DNA from: Allotamlana fucoidanivorans
GTDB lineage: Bacteria; Bacteroidota; Bacteroidia; Flavobacteriales; Flavobacteriaceae
Length of the DNA stretch: 64,000 bases
Reading direction: 5' to 3'
NCBI RefSeq assembly: GCF_006265225.1
Contig: NZ_VDCS01000011.1
Span: forward strand, 1 to 64,000
Below the pieces are notes generated by a model, which saw nothing but the letters and a program-made list of their open reading frames with translations, had not been told where the DNA came from and ran no database searches. Below, in pieces: positions 1-7,724 of this stretch. The translations under genes were made by a program, and so were the position numbers. Position 1 is the first letter of the stretch. Each line of letters begins with the position of its first letter.

Positions 1-87
1 AATAATAAAAGGAGACATTCCTTTTTAGGAAACAAAACTATAAGAGAATTTGAATTAGATATGTATAACCAAAAACTAGCAGCTTAG
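1..87 (+). CDS. IS3-family transposase, C-terminal fragment (partial)
   Basis: An open frame runs from the first base to a TAG at 85-87 and encodes 28 residues containing RRHSFLGNKTIREFE and ending in YNQKLAA. The pattern (K/R)R-HS-LG-KT--E-E is typical of the extreme C-terminus of IS3-family OrfB transposases (DDE integrase fold), after the catalytic glutamate. The rest of the gene is outside the window, so I cannot say whether the transposase is intact. It lies in the same orientation as the gene remnant that follows. Confidence 0.6.
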   Translation, partial: NNKRRHSFLGNKTIREFELDMYNQKLAA

Positions 88-125
88 TCATTCAACTTAA
101 AGTCCAATTTTTTGTTGCAAGTCCA
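1..125 (+). mobile_element. 3' end of an IS3-family insertion sequence
   Basis: The window opens inside an insertion sequence. Positions 1-87 encode the tail of a transposase, and the following bases look like the element's right end: a stretch at 96-125 that reads, on the other strand, TGGACTTGCAAC at the tip and repeats TTGGACTTTAAG further in, so the element would finish in CA at 124-125 as IS3 members do. The left end and the target duplication lie outside the window, so the boundary is an inference. A disrupted host gene continues directly after it. Confidence 0.6.
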
Positions 126-223
126 GTTGGGTATTTGATATTCATTCTGGAAAGCTTATTGATTTGAAAATAGACTTCAACAAGATTTTAGAAAACGTTA
201 AGTAAATCTACCGCCTTGATTAA
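126..223 (+). pseudogene. beta-carbonic anhydrase C-terminal remnant
   Basis: Directly after the IS end, one frame reads WVFDIHSGKLIDLKIDF and continues to ENVK and a TAA at 203-205, then IYRLD and a second TAA at 221-223. The GW(V/I)YD--(S/T)GKL-DL pattern is the last strand region of bacterial beta-class carbonic anhydrases (Zn enzymes that hydrate CO2). The N-terminal and zinc-binding parts are missing, so this is best read as a gene cut by the IS insertion, with a further in-frame stop just before the old C-terminus. The family call rests on a short stretch. Confidence 0.5.
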
Positions 224-254
224 GGTGAATAAAAAGTAATATCTATTTAAAAGA

Positions 255-290
255 AAATCTCATTACAAACATAAATTTGTAATGAGATTT
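255..290. terminator. Bidirectional hairpin terminator downstream of lpdA
   Basis: A perfect 15-bp stem (AAATCTCATTACAAA at 255-269 with its complement at 276-290) closes a 6-base loop. It lies between the end of lpdA on the minus strand and the plus-strand remnant, and A/T runs at both ends let it act in either direction. The rest of 224-338 shows no gene. Confidence 0.75.
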
Positions 291-338
291 AGCATTTCTA
301 ACCCTTAGGAAATAACTTAGGATTATATTTTATAAGCC

Positions 339-1739
339 TTAAATATGTAGCGCTCTATCTTCCGTAGCTGCTAAAGCCGCTTCTTTAATGGCTTCTGTAA
401 ACGTAGGATGCGCGTGTGACATTCTTGAAATATCTTCGGCACTTGCTCTATACTCCATAGCAACAACGGCCTCTGCAATCATATCAGCTGCTCTTGCACC
501 AATCATATGCACGCCTAAAATTTCATCAGTAGATTTATCTGCTAAAATTTTCACAAACCCATCTAAATCCATACTTGCTCTACTTCTTCCTAAAGCACGC
601 ATAGGGAAAGATCCTACTTTAAATGCAACACCAGCTTCCTTAAGTTGTTCTTCCGTTTTTCCAACTGAGGCAACTTCTGGCCAAGTGTATACCACACCAG
701 GGATTAAATTGTAATCTATATGCGGTTTTTGCCCGGCTATGGTCTCTGCTACAAAAACACCTTCTTCTTCCGCTTTGTGTGCCAACATAGCACCTTTAAC
801 GACATCACCAATGGCATATATATTAGACGCGCTGGTTTGCAAATGATTATTCACTTCTACTTGTCCACGGTCATTTAATTTAACTCCAGCTGCTTCAGCA
901 TTCAATCCATCGGTATAAGGACGACGCCCAACGGATACCAAACAGTAATCCCCCTTAATTTCAACTTCTTCACCTTTTTTATTATCGGCTTTAACAATAA
1001 CTTCATCGCCAATGCGCTCAACAGACTTCACCTTATGAGATACATTCATTGTAAATTTAGCCTTTTTAAACACCTTATTTAGTTCTTTTGAAAGGCCTGC
1101 ATCCATAGTTGGAATAATTCTATCTAAATACTCAACAACAGTAACCTCAGCTCCCAAACGGCGGTACACTTGTCCTAGTTCTAAACCAATAACTCCACCT
1201 CCAATAACAATTAAGTGTTTTGGAATTGCTTTAAGCTTTAAAGCCTCTGTAGAGGTTATGATGCGCTCTTTATCAATAGTAATAAATGGCAAATTGGATG
1301 GTTTGCTACCTGTAGCAATGATGGTATTTTTAGCTTCAATTTCGGTAGTTTCCTCACCAGAAATACTAATATGTGTTGCATCTTTAAAGCTTCCTAAACC
1401 TTGATACACATCAATATTATTCTTCTTCATTAAAAAATCTATTCCTCCTGTAGTTTGATCAACAACCGCTTGCTTCCTAGCAATCATTTTTTCTAAGTTT
1501 ACCTTTACATCTCCAGGAATATCAATACCATGTTCTTCAAAATGCTTTACGGCATCTTCATAATGGTGTGATGAATCTAAAAGCGCTTTACTAGGTATAC
1601 AACCTACATTTAAACAGGTTCCACCAAGTGTGGCATACTTTTCTATGATAGCTGTTTTCATGCCTAATTGTGCACAACGAATGGCAGCTACATACCCCCC
1701 AGGACCAGAGCCTATTACGGCTACATCATATGAATTCAT
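339..1739 (-). CDS. lpdA: Dihydrolipoyl dehydrogenase (E3)
   Basis: This cytoplasmic FAD enzyme reoxidises the lipoyl groups of 2-oxoacid dehydrogenase complexes and the glycine cleavage system with NAD+. The 466 residues match the usual length. An N-terminal FAD-binding GSGPGG lies at residues 10-15, the redox disulfide in TCLNVGC (Cys42 and Cys47), a NAD-binding GGGVIGLE near residue 180, the second FAD motif YAIGDV near 310, and the C-terminal dimer-interface pair His444/Glu449 in AHPTFTE. It stands alone, not beside pyruvate or oxoglutarate dehydrogenase genes, so it may serve several complexes. A well-formed promoter precedes it and a strong hairpin follows it, which suggests a monocistronic unit. 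Confidence 0.97.
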   Translation of the reverse strand: MNSYDVAVIGSGPGGYVAAIRCAQLGMKTAIIEKYATLGGTCLNVGCIPSKALLDSSHHYEDAVKHFEEHGIDIPGDVKVNLEKMIARKQAVVDQTTGGIDFLMKKNNIDVYQGLGSFKDATHISISGEETTEIEAKNTIIATGSKPSNLPFITIDKERIITSTEALKLKAIPKHLIVIGGGVIGLELGQVYRRLGAEVTVVEYLDRIIPTMDAGLSKELNKVFKKAKFTMNVSHKVKSVERIGDEVIVKADNKKGEEVEIKGDYCLVSVGRRPYTDGLNAEAAGVKLNDRGQVEVNNHLQTSASNIYAIGDVVKGAMLAHKAEEEGVFVAETIAGQKPHIDYNLIPGVVYTWPEVASVGKTEEQLKEAGVAFKVGSFPMRALGRSRASMDLDGFVKILADKSTDEILGVHMIGARAADMIAEAVVAMEYRASAEDISRMSHAHPTFTEAIKEAALAATEDRALHI

Positions 1740-1783
1740 ATTTATTTTTTCTTTTTTTGAATTGTCTTATAAAATCAGAATTT

Positions 1784-1814
1784 CAAAAATACAAATGTTT
1801 TATAGTTAAGACAA
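1784..1814 (-). promoter_or_regulatory. Bacteroidota sigma-A type promoter for lpdA
   Basis: Reading the minus strand, TTG (1814-1812) is followed after 20 bases by TATTTTTG (1791-1784), matching the TTG-N17..23-TAnnTTTG consensus. The lpdA start is about 45 bases downstream. Confidence 0.6.
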
Positions 1815-1933
1815 TGAAAAAAGAAGTTAATCAATCATTATTACGATTCACACAATTAACAAAAAAAATATCGATAAAATTTTAACAAAACAGAAGTCTT
1901 TTCGTTAAAGGTTTATGAATATAACTTTTTAAA

Positions 1934-1962
1934 TTGAAACTTATTAAAATTATGTAGCTTTG
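1934..1962 (+). promoter_or_regulatory. Promoter overlapping the start of smpB
   Basis: TTG at 1934-1936, an 18-base spacer, then TAGCTTTG at 1955-1962 form a complete Bacteroidota promoter. Only six bases separate the -7 box from the ATG at 1969, so the transcript probably begins at or next to the start codon. Confidence 0.65.
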
Positions 1963-1968
1963 TGCTTA

Positions 1969-2430
1969 ATGCAGAAAAAGATTAACATACAAAATAAGAA
2001 AGCGCGTTTTCAATATGAGATTTTAGAGAAGTATACGGCTGGCATTGTGTTAACAGGTACCGAAATAAAATCTATACGAAACAGTAGAGCTTCCATTGCT
2101 GAAAGTTTTTGTGAATTTAATGAACAAGGCGAATTATTTGTGATTAACATGACCATTGAAGAATATATTTATGGTACATACTATAATCATAAACCTAAGG
2201 CAGAACGTAAATTACTTCTTAATAAGCGGGAACTAAAAAAGTTACATAAAGAAGTACAAAACACAGGACTAACCATTATTCCTTTACGCTTGTTTATTAA
2301 TGACAAAGGCTTAGCAAAAATGGATATTGCCCTGGCAAAAGGGAAAAAACTTTATGATAAACGGGAAACTTTAAAAGACAGAGATAATAAACGAAACTTA
2401 GATAGAATAAAAAAAACATACAATAACTAA
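1969..2430 (+). CDS. smpB: SsrA-binding protein SmpB
   Basis: SmpB binds tmRNA and delivers it to stalled ribosomes for trans-translation. From the ATG at 1969 the protein has 153 residues, the normal length: a beta-barrel RNA-binding body (INIQNKKARFQYEILEKYTAG, GTEIKSIR, EYIYGTYYNHKP, KRELKKL, IPLRLFINDKG, KGKKLYDKRE) and a basic C-terminal tail (KRNLDRIKKTYNN) that enters the decoding site. A TTG at 1960 would add three residues, but it lies inside the promoter -7 box, so the ATG is preferred. It is followed after two bases by a small exported protein gene, likely co-transcribed. The ssrA gene is not in this window. Confidence 0.96.
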   Translation: MQKKINIQNKKARFQYEILEKYTAGIVLTGTEIKSIRNSRASIAESFCEFNEQGELFVINMTIEEYIYGTYYNHKPKAERKLLLNKRELKKLHKEVQNTGLTIIPLRLFINDKGLAKMDIALAKGKKLYDKRETLKDRDNKRNLDRIKKTYNN

Positions 2431-2432
2431 AC

Positions 2433-2981
2433 ATGAAACATGGATGCTTTTTTCTTTTGGCTTATTTCTGTTTGTTAAGTCTTTATGGGCAAAACGTTAG
2501 CCAAACACCACCTCCTCCCGCCATTGATAGTACCATTGTATTTACTATTGACAGCACAATAAAAGAACTTTATAATTCTATTTCTGGAGAAAAAGATGTA
2601 CCAAGAAACTGGAAACAATTTAAGTTTCTATTTAGAAAAGATGCTAAGCTTATACCATCGGGAAAAGATAAAAACGGAAAATGGAAAACCTTATATATGT
2701 CTCCTGATGACTATATAAAAAGCTCAAAAGATTGGTTAGTTTCCAACGGGTTTATTGAACGAGAAATAAAAAGAAAGGTAGAACGATTTGGAAATATAGC
2801 ACAGGTTTTTAGCTCTTATGAATGCTACCATAACAATGAAGAAGAACGTCCTTTTATGCGAGGTGTTAATAGTATTCAGTTACTAAATGATGGTCAACGT
2901 TGGTGGATTATTAACCTTTTCTGGACACATGAAACGAGTGAAACTCCTATTCCAGACAAATATTTAAGAGCAACGTTTTAA
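2433..2981 (+). CDS. Exported hypothetical protein
   Basis: I do not recognise a named family. The 182-residue product begins with a signal peptide (hydrophobic residues about 5-18, cleavage near YGQN), then a short proline run (TPPPP) and a roughly 140-residue soluble domain. Alternation of WKQFKFLFRKDAKL, MSPDDYIKSSKDWL, VERFGNIAQVFSSYEC and GQRWWIINLFWTHE resembles a SnoaL/NTF2-like fold, in which the tail strand often carries a W-I---FW pattern; this is a structural guess. It follows smpB by two bases on the same strand and runs convergently into pcm, ending two bases from the pcm stop. Confidence 0.75.
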   Translation: MKHGCFFLLAYFCLLSLYGQNVSQTPPPPAIDSTIVFTIDSTIKELYNSISGEKDVPRNWKQFKFLFRKDAKLIPSGKDKNGKWKTLYMSPDDYIKSSKDWLVSNGFIEREIKRKVERFGNIAQVFSSYECYHNNEEERPFMRGVNSIQLLNDGQRWWIINLFWTHETSETPIPDKYLRATF

Positions 2982-2983
2982 CG

Positions 2984-3625
2984 TTAGTTTTTATCTTCCA
3001 ATAAAGGAACAAATCTAAATTCTCCAAACTCATGCTGTTCAAACTCTTTAGGGCCTTTTCTTGTAAACATGGTCATGGTTTGTACCGCATCACCAACAGG
3101 TATTACAAGCCTTCCTCCTATTTTTAACTGACTGAGCAATGGTTTGGGTACAAAAGGAGCTCCAGCGGTAACAATAATACCGTCAAAAGGCGCTTCTTCT
3201 TTCAATCCCACATAGCCATCTCCAAAAATTAATTTCTTAGCACGATACCCCAACTTAGGCAAAAATTTACTCGTTTTCTTAAACAGCTCATTTTGGCGTT
3301 CAATACTATAAACTTTAGCTCCTAACTCACACAATACTGCCGTTTGATAGCCACTACCTGTGCCAATCTCTAAAATTTTATCTCCTGAATTAATATTAAG
3401 TAATTCCGATTGAAAAGCCACAGTATAAGGCTGAGAAATGGTTTGATCTGCCGCAATTGGAAAGGCCTTATCTTGGTAAGCATGATCTAAAAAACTAGAG
3501 TCCATAAACAAATGTCTTGGAATTTTCCCAATGGCCATTAAAACCCTTGAATCTTTTATCCCTTTGTTCTTTAATATATTAACAAGCTGCTGCCTTAAGC
3601 CTTGATGTTTAAAAGTATCTTTCAA
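2984..3625 (-). CDS. pcm: Protein-L-isoaspartate O-methyltransferase
   Basis: Pcm uses S-adenosylmethionine to methylate isoaspartyl residues in aged proteins, starting their repair. The 213 residues match the family: QTISQPYTVA at 61-70 is the substrate-side signature and LEIGTGSGYQ at 85-94 is SAM motif I, followed by acidic IERQ and GDGYVG and then VTAGAP. The start is a TTG at 3625-3623 giving MKDTFKHQGLRQQLV, the N-terminus expected for flavobacterial homologues; no in-frame ATG fits. It is divergent from the oxidoreductase gene at 3782. A 14-bp perfect palindrome (3664-3677) lies in the gap between them. Confidence 0.93.
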   Translation of the reverse strand: MKDTFKHQGLRQQLVNILKNKGIKDSRVLMAIGKIPRHLFMDSSFLDHAYQDKAFPIAADQTISQPYTVAFQSELLNINSGDKILEIGTGSGYQTAVLCELGAKVYSIERQNELFKKTSKFLPKLGYRAKKLIFGDGYVGLKEEAPFDGIIVTAGAPFVPKPLLSQLKIGGRLVIPVGDAVQTMTMFTRKGPKEFEQHEFGEFRFVPLLEDKN

Positions 3626-3757
3626 TGTTGGTGGTGGTTTATCAGGCTAAAATTAGTAAACATTTTTAAGCTTAAAAGCCTAATTCAAATTATTTTTAAA
3701 ATAGAAATTTAACCAAAAAAAAAAATTACAATTACTAAACTTCAAATCTTAAAATCT

Positions 3758-3765
3758 TATTTTTG
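3758..3765 (+). promoter_or_regulatory. -7 box upstream of the oxidoreductase gene at 3782
   Basis: TATTTTTG matches TAnnTTTG and lies 16 bases before the ATG. No clear TTG sits 17-23 bases upstream, so the -33 element is weak or absent. Confidence 0.4.
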
Positions 3766-3781
3766 TTCAAAACAGAAAATT

Positions 3782-4741
3782 ATGCTAAAAGCGGGAGTAC
3801 TTGGTGCAGGTCACTTAGGTAAAATTCATTTAAGACTACTTAACCAATCAAACAAATATGAACTGGTTGGATTTTATGATGCTGATGAAAAAAACGGCAA
3901 GAAAGTAGCAGCTGAATTTGGTTACAAATTTTTCAATTCTGTAGAAGCACTTATTGACGCTGTAGACATGGTTGATATTGTAACGCCTACCCTGTCTCAT
4001 TACGAATGTGCAAAACAAGCTATTGCCAAAGGCAAACATATTTTTATTGAAAAACCAATTACTAATACGGTTGAAGAAGCCGAACACATTAGAGAACTTT
4101 TGGCTAAGCATAATTTACGTGGTCAGGTAGGTCATGTTGAGCGTTTTAATCCAGCTTTCATTGCGGTAAAAGAGCATATAAACACACCCATGTTTATTGA
4201 GACCCACCGTTTAGCAGAATTTAATCCCAGAGGTACAGATGTTCCTGTGGTACTCGATTTAATGATTCACGATATTGATATTATATTGAGTATTGTAAAA
4301 TCAAAAGTGAAACACATTTCGGCCAGTGGCGTCGCTGTTATTAGCGACACACCAGATATAGCCAATGCCCGATTAGAATTTGAAAACGGTTGTGTTGCCA
4401 ATTTAACAGCCAGCCGAATTTCACTTAAAAAAATGCGAAAAGCACGGTTCTTTCAAAAAGACGCTTACATTTCTGTAGACTTTTTAATGAAAACATGTGA
4501 AGTTGTAAAAATGAAAGATGCTCCAGAAAACCCTGGTGATTTTGATATGATTCTTCAAAATGCTGAAGGCGTAAAAAAACAAATTTATTTTGACAACCCT
4601 GTCATTCCAGAAAATAATTCCATTTTAGATGAATTAGAAACCTTTGCTGATGCCATTAATAGTAATACTACTCCTGTAGTAACATTGCATGATGGTACCG
4701 AAGCATTACGTGTTGCTACTCAAATAATAAATAGCTTTTAA
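3782..4741 (+). CDS. Gfo/Idh/MocA family oxidoreductase
   Basis: This is an NAD(P)-dependent dehydrogenase of the glucose-fructose / inositol oxidoreductase superfamily. Residues 1-120 form a Rossmann domain with GAGHLGKIH at 8-16 and the EKP motif at 90-92; the remainder is the alpha/beta substrate domain with a LMIHDIDIILS segment carrying the His-Asp pair typical of the family. No signal peptide is present, so it is cytoplasmic, unlike the Tat-type paralogue at 31.2 kb. Its substrate is not evident. It is one base from the following 3-hydroxyacyl-CoA dehydrogenase gene and probably shares its transcript. Confidence 0.9.
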   Translation: MLKAGVLGAGHLGKIHLRLLNQSNKYELVGFYDADEKNGKKVAAEFGYKFFNSVEALIDAVDMVDIVTPTLSHYECAKQAIAKGKHIFIEKPITNTVEEAEHIRELLAKHNLRGQVGHVERFNPAFIAVKEHINTPMFIETHRLAEFNPRGTDVPVVLDLMIHDIDIILSIVKSKVKHISASGVAVISDTPDIANARLEFENGCVANLTASRISLKKMRKARFFQKDAYISVDFLMKTCEVVKMKDAPENPGDFDMILQNAEGVKKQIYFDNPVIPENNSILDELETFADAINSNTTPVVTLHDGTEALRVATQIINSF

Positions 4742-4742
4742 A

Positions 4743-5633
4743 ATGGAGCATATTGCAGTTATAGGAGCCGGTACTATGGGGAATGGCATTGCTCATACCT
4801 TTGCTCAAAGTGGTTTTAAAGTAAACCTTATTGATATAAACCAATCTGCTTTAAATAAAGGATTGCAAACCATTACAACCAATCTAGACAGAATGGTTGC
4901 TAAAGAGAAAATAACATCTCAAAAAAAAGAAGATACTTTAAAGAATATTTCAACATATACTCATTTAGATACAGGTGTAAAAGGGGTTAATCTAGTGGTG
5001 GAAGCCGCTACAGAACATCTTGATTTAAAATTAAAAATTTTTAAAGAATTAGATGCCTTTTGTGAAACTGGTGTTATTTTAGCAACAAACACATCTTCTA
5101 TTTCCATAACTCAAATTGCAGCCGCAACTTCCAGACCAGAAATAGTAATTGGTATGCATTTTATGAATCCGGTGCCCATCATGAAGTTGGTTGAAATTAT
5201 TAGAGGGTACAATACCAGTGATGCCGTTACACAATCTATCATGACACTTTCAAAACAGCTTGGAAAAGTACCTGTTGAAGTTAACGACTACCCTGGCTTT
5301 GTTGCTAATAGAATACTAATGCCCATGATTAATGAATCTATTGAAACACTCTACAATGGTGTTGCTGGCGTTGAGGAGATAGACACCGTGATGAAATTAG
5401 GTATGGCGCACCCCATGGGACCGCTACAGTTAGCTGATTTCATAGGTTTAGATGTTTGCTTATCCATTTTACATGTGATGTATGACGGATTTAAAAACCC
5501 TAAATATGCCCCATGCCCGCTGCTAGTAAATATGGTTCGTGCAGGAAAACTAGGCGTGAAATCTGGAGAAGGGTTTTATAATTATTCAGAAAGTAAAAAA
5601 GCTGAAAAAATTGCAGCTCAATTTTTAAAATAA
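4743..5633 (+). CDS. hbd: 3-hydroxybutyryl-CoA dehydrogenase
   Basis: The enzyme interconverts 3-hydroxybutyryl-CoA and acetoacetyl-CoA with NAD(P)H, in short-chain fatty acid or butanoate metabolism. The 296 residues match the stand-alone (non-fused) HBD type. The N-terminal GAGTMGNGIAHTFAQSG (from residue 8) is the nucleotide-binding motif; ATNTSSISIT and GMHFMNPVP contain the catalytic serine and histidine region, and NDYPGFVANRILMPMINE is the conserved link into the C-terminal helical dimerisation domain. It follows the oxidoreductase by one base and precedes yggS by about 38 bases in the same direction. Confidence 0.95.
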   Translation: MEHIAVIGAGTMGNGIAHTFAQSGFKVNLIDINQSALNKGLQTITTNLDRMVAKEKITSQKKEDTLKNISTYTHLDTGVKGVNLVVEAATEHLDLKLKIFKELDAFCETGVILATNTSSISITQIAAATSRPEIVIGMHFMNPVPIMKLVEIIRGYNTSDAVTQSIMTLSKQLGKVPVEVNDYPGFVANRILMPMINESIETLYNGVAGVEEIDTVMKLGMAHPMGPLQLADFIGLDVCLSILHVMYDGFKNPKYAPCPLLVNMVRAGKLGVKSGEGFYNYSESKKAEKIAAQFLK

Positions 5634-5671
5634 TTCAAACAGCTGCTTCTAAAACATCAATTAACATTTGC

Positions 5672-6346
5672 ATGTCTATTTCAGAAAATCTTAATCACAT
5701 AAAAGCTAGTTTACCCAACCATGTTACGCTAGTTGCAGTTTCAAAAACAAAACCTGTAAGTGATGTCATGGAAGCTTATCAGGCCGGACAACGTATTTTT
5801 GGTGAAAATAAAATCCAGGAAATGGTTGAAAAACACGAAGCCCTGCCTAAAGATATTGAGTGGCATATGATTGGGCATGTACAGCGCAACAAAGTGAAAT
5901 ATATGGCTTCTTTTGTAAGCCTAATTCATGGTGTTGATAATTTTAAGTTATTAGAAGAAATTAATAAACAAGCCAAAAAGAACAACAGAGTTATTAACTG
6001 TTTACTACAGATAAAAATTGCGGCTGAAGACTCTAAATTTGGCATGTCTGCAATCGAAGCTCAAAAGATATTAAGTTCAGAAGAATTTACTAGGTTAACC
6101 AACATACATGTTACTGGCGTTATGGGTATGGCTACTTTTACCAATAATAATGATCAAGTAAAAATGGAGTTTCAGAACTTAAAAAACATTTTTGACTCCC
6201 TCAAAAGCTATCAAACAGCTAATTTTTCTCCAAAAATAATTTCAATGGGTATGAGTGGAGATTATCCATTAGCCATATCTTGTGGTAGTACCATGGTTAG
6301 AGTGGGAAGCAGTATATTTGGTGCAAGACATTATTACCATAATTAA
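5672..6346 (+). CDS. yggS: PLP homeostasis protein YggS/YBL036C family
   Basis: A cytoplasmic pyridoxal-phosphate-binding barrel protein related to the alanine racemase N-domain, with no known enzyme activity and a role in balancing PLP pools. The PLP lysine is Lys25 in LVAVSKTKP; RIFGENKIQEM, WHMIGHVQRNK, GVMGMAT and SMGMSGDYPLAI are the other family signatures, and the C-terminal VRVGSSIFG holds the phosphate. Its 224 residues are normal length. The following exonuclease frame overlaps or abuts its end, suggesting translational coupling. Confidence 0.95.
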   Translation: MSISENLNHIKASLPNHVTLVAVSKTKPVSDVMEAYQAGQRIFGENKIQEMVEKHEALPKDIEWHMIGHVQRNKVKYMASFVSLIHGVDNFKLLEEINKQAKKNNRVINCLLQIKIAAEDSKFGMSAIEAQKILSSEEFTRLTNIHVTGVMGMATFTNNNDQVKMEFQNLKNIFDSLKSYQTANFSPKIISMGMSGDYPLAISCGSTMVRVGSSIFGARHYYHN

Positions 6347-7721
6347 TACACAGACTATCTACGCAATACTAGACATAGAAACCACGGGAGGCAAGTACAA
6401 TGAAGAAGGGATTACCGAAATTGCTATATATAAATATGATGGTCATGAGGTAGTCGATCAATTTATTAGTTTGGTAAACCCAGAACGCGATATTCAACCT
6501 TTTGTAGTTAACTTAACAGGAATTAACAATAACATGCTAAAGAACGCGCCTAAGTTTTATGAGGTAGCAAAGCGCATTGTTGAAATTACTGAAGATTGTA
6601 TTCTTGTGGCTCATAACGCTAATTTTGATTACCGCATTTTATGTACAGAATTTCGCAGACTTGGTTATGACTATGAGCGTAAGTCACTTTGCACGGTTGA
6701 ACTTGCTAAAGATTTAATACCAGGACAATCCTCATACAGTTTAGGTAAATTAGTAAGGTCACTTGGCATTCCTGTAACAGATAGACATAGAGCCTCAGGT
6801 GATGCTTTAGCTACGGTTAAGCTCTTTAAAATGCTACTTGACAAAGATACAGATAAGCGTATTATTCAAAACTCTGTACGTCTTAACCCAAAGCATCAAT
6901 TAGAACCAAGGCATATTGATATTATTGCTGAACTTCCCTCTATTACTGGTGTGTACTACATTCATAATGCCAATGGAGATATTATTTACATTGGAAAAAG
7001 CAACAATATAAAAAAACGCATCAATCAGCATTTCACGGGAACCAATGCAAAATCAAAAAAAATCCAGTCCAAAGTAACAGCAGTCACCTATGAAGCTACA
7101 GGAAGTGAACTTGTAGCGCTATTAAAGGAGTCTGAAGAAATAAAGCGTATAAAACCTTTATATAATCGTGCTTTACGTCGGTCTATTTTCACACATGCTT
7201 TGTATAGTTTTAAAGATGACAACAATTATCTTAACTTAAAAATTGATGTTGCCGATGGCAGAAAAAAACCCATAACCACGTTTAGTAACAGGCAAAGTGG
7301 TAAAAGTTTTATTACCAAAGCTGTTGAAGATTACAACCTATGCCAAAAACTAACGGGATTATATCAAACAAAATCAAGTTGCTTCAACTATGACATAAAA
7401 AATTGCTATGGTGCTTGCATTGAAAAAGAAACACCTGAAAGCTATAACAGCCGGGTAAATGCTCTAATTGAAACTAATAGCTATTCCAATAAAGACATGG
7501 TTATTATAGATAAAGGCAGAGATGTTGACGAACGCAGTGCTATTCTTATTAAAAATGGTGTATTTAAAGGCATAGGTTTCTTTAATTTAAATTATCAAAT
7601 TAATAATATTGACGTTTTAGAATCGATTATTACCCCTATGCAAAATAATAGAGACACCCAACATATCATTCAAAGTTACTTGAGGCGAAATAAAAGGCTT
7701 AAGATTATAAAAATAACCTAA
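6321..7721 (+). CDS. DEDDh exonuclease / GIY-YIG (UvrC N-terminal-like) fusion nuclease
   Basis: The protein joins a DnaQ-type 3'-5' exonuclease domain to a GIY-YIG endonuclease domain like that of UvrC or Cho. Numbering from the GTG at 6321, the exonuclease ligands are Asp18 and Glu20 (DIETTG), Asp103 (NFDYR), His156 and Asp161 (HRASGDA). The GIY-YIG domain has GVYYI from residue 210, YIG at 223-225, Arg233 and the metal Glu270 in LLKESEEIK. A C-terminal region with C-YDIKNCYGAC cysteines follows. A repair role is likely from family knowledge; the substrate is unknown. The start is uncertain: the open frame reaches a GTG at 6282 inside yggS, GTG 6321 is next, and where homologues usually begin (MYAILDIETTG) this gene has ATC, not ATG. 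Confidence 0.9.
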   Translation: MQDIITIINTQTIYAILDIETTGGKYNEEGITEIAIYKYDGHEVVDQFISLVNPERDIQPFVVNLTGINNNMLKNAPKFYEVAKRIVEITEDCILVAHNANFDYRILCTEFRRLGYDYERKSLCTVELAKDLIPGQSSYSLGKLVRSLGIPVTDRHRASGDALATVKLFKMLLDKDTDKRIIQNSVRLNPKHQLEPRHIDIIAELPSITGVYYIHNANGDIIYIGKSNNIKKRINQHFTGTNAKSKKIQSKVTAVTYEATGSELVALLKESEEIKRIKPLYNRALRRSIFTHALYSFKDDNNYLNLKIDVADGRKKPITTFSNRQSGKSFITKAVEDYNLCQKLTGLYQTKSSCFNYDIKNCYGACIEKETPESYNSRVNALIETNSYSNKDMVIIDKGRDVDERSAILIKNGVFKGIGFFNLNYQINNIDVLESIITPMQNNRDTQHIIQSYLRRNKRLKIIKIT

Positions 7722-7724
7722 CAC

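Noticed and set aside
1670-1885. 71-codon ORF opposite the lpdA start
   Set aside because: It is antisense to lpdA and runs through the lpdA promoter; low-complexity AT-rich end.
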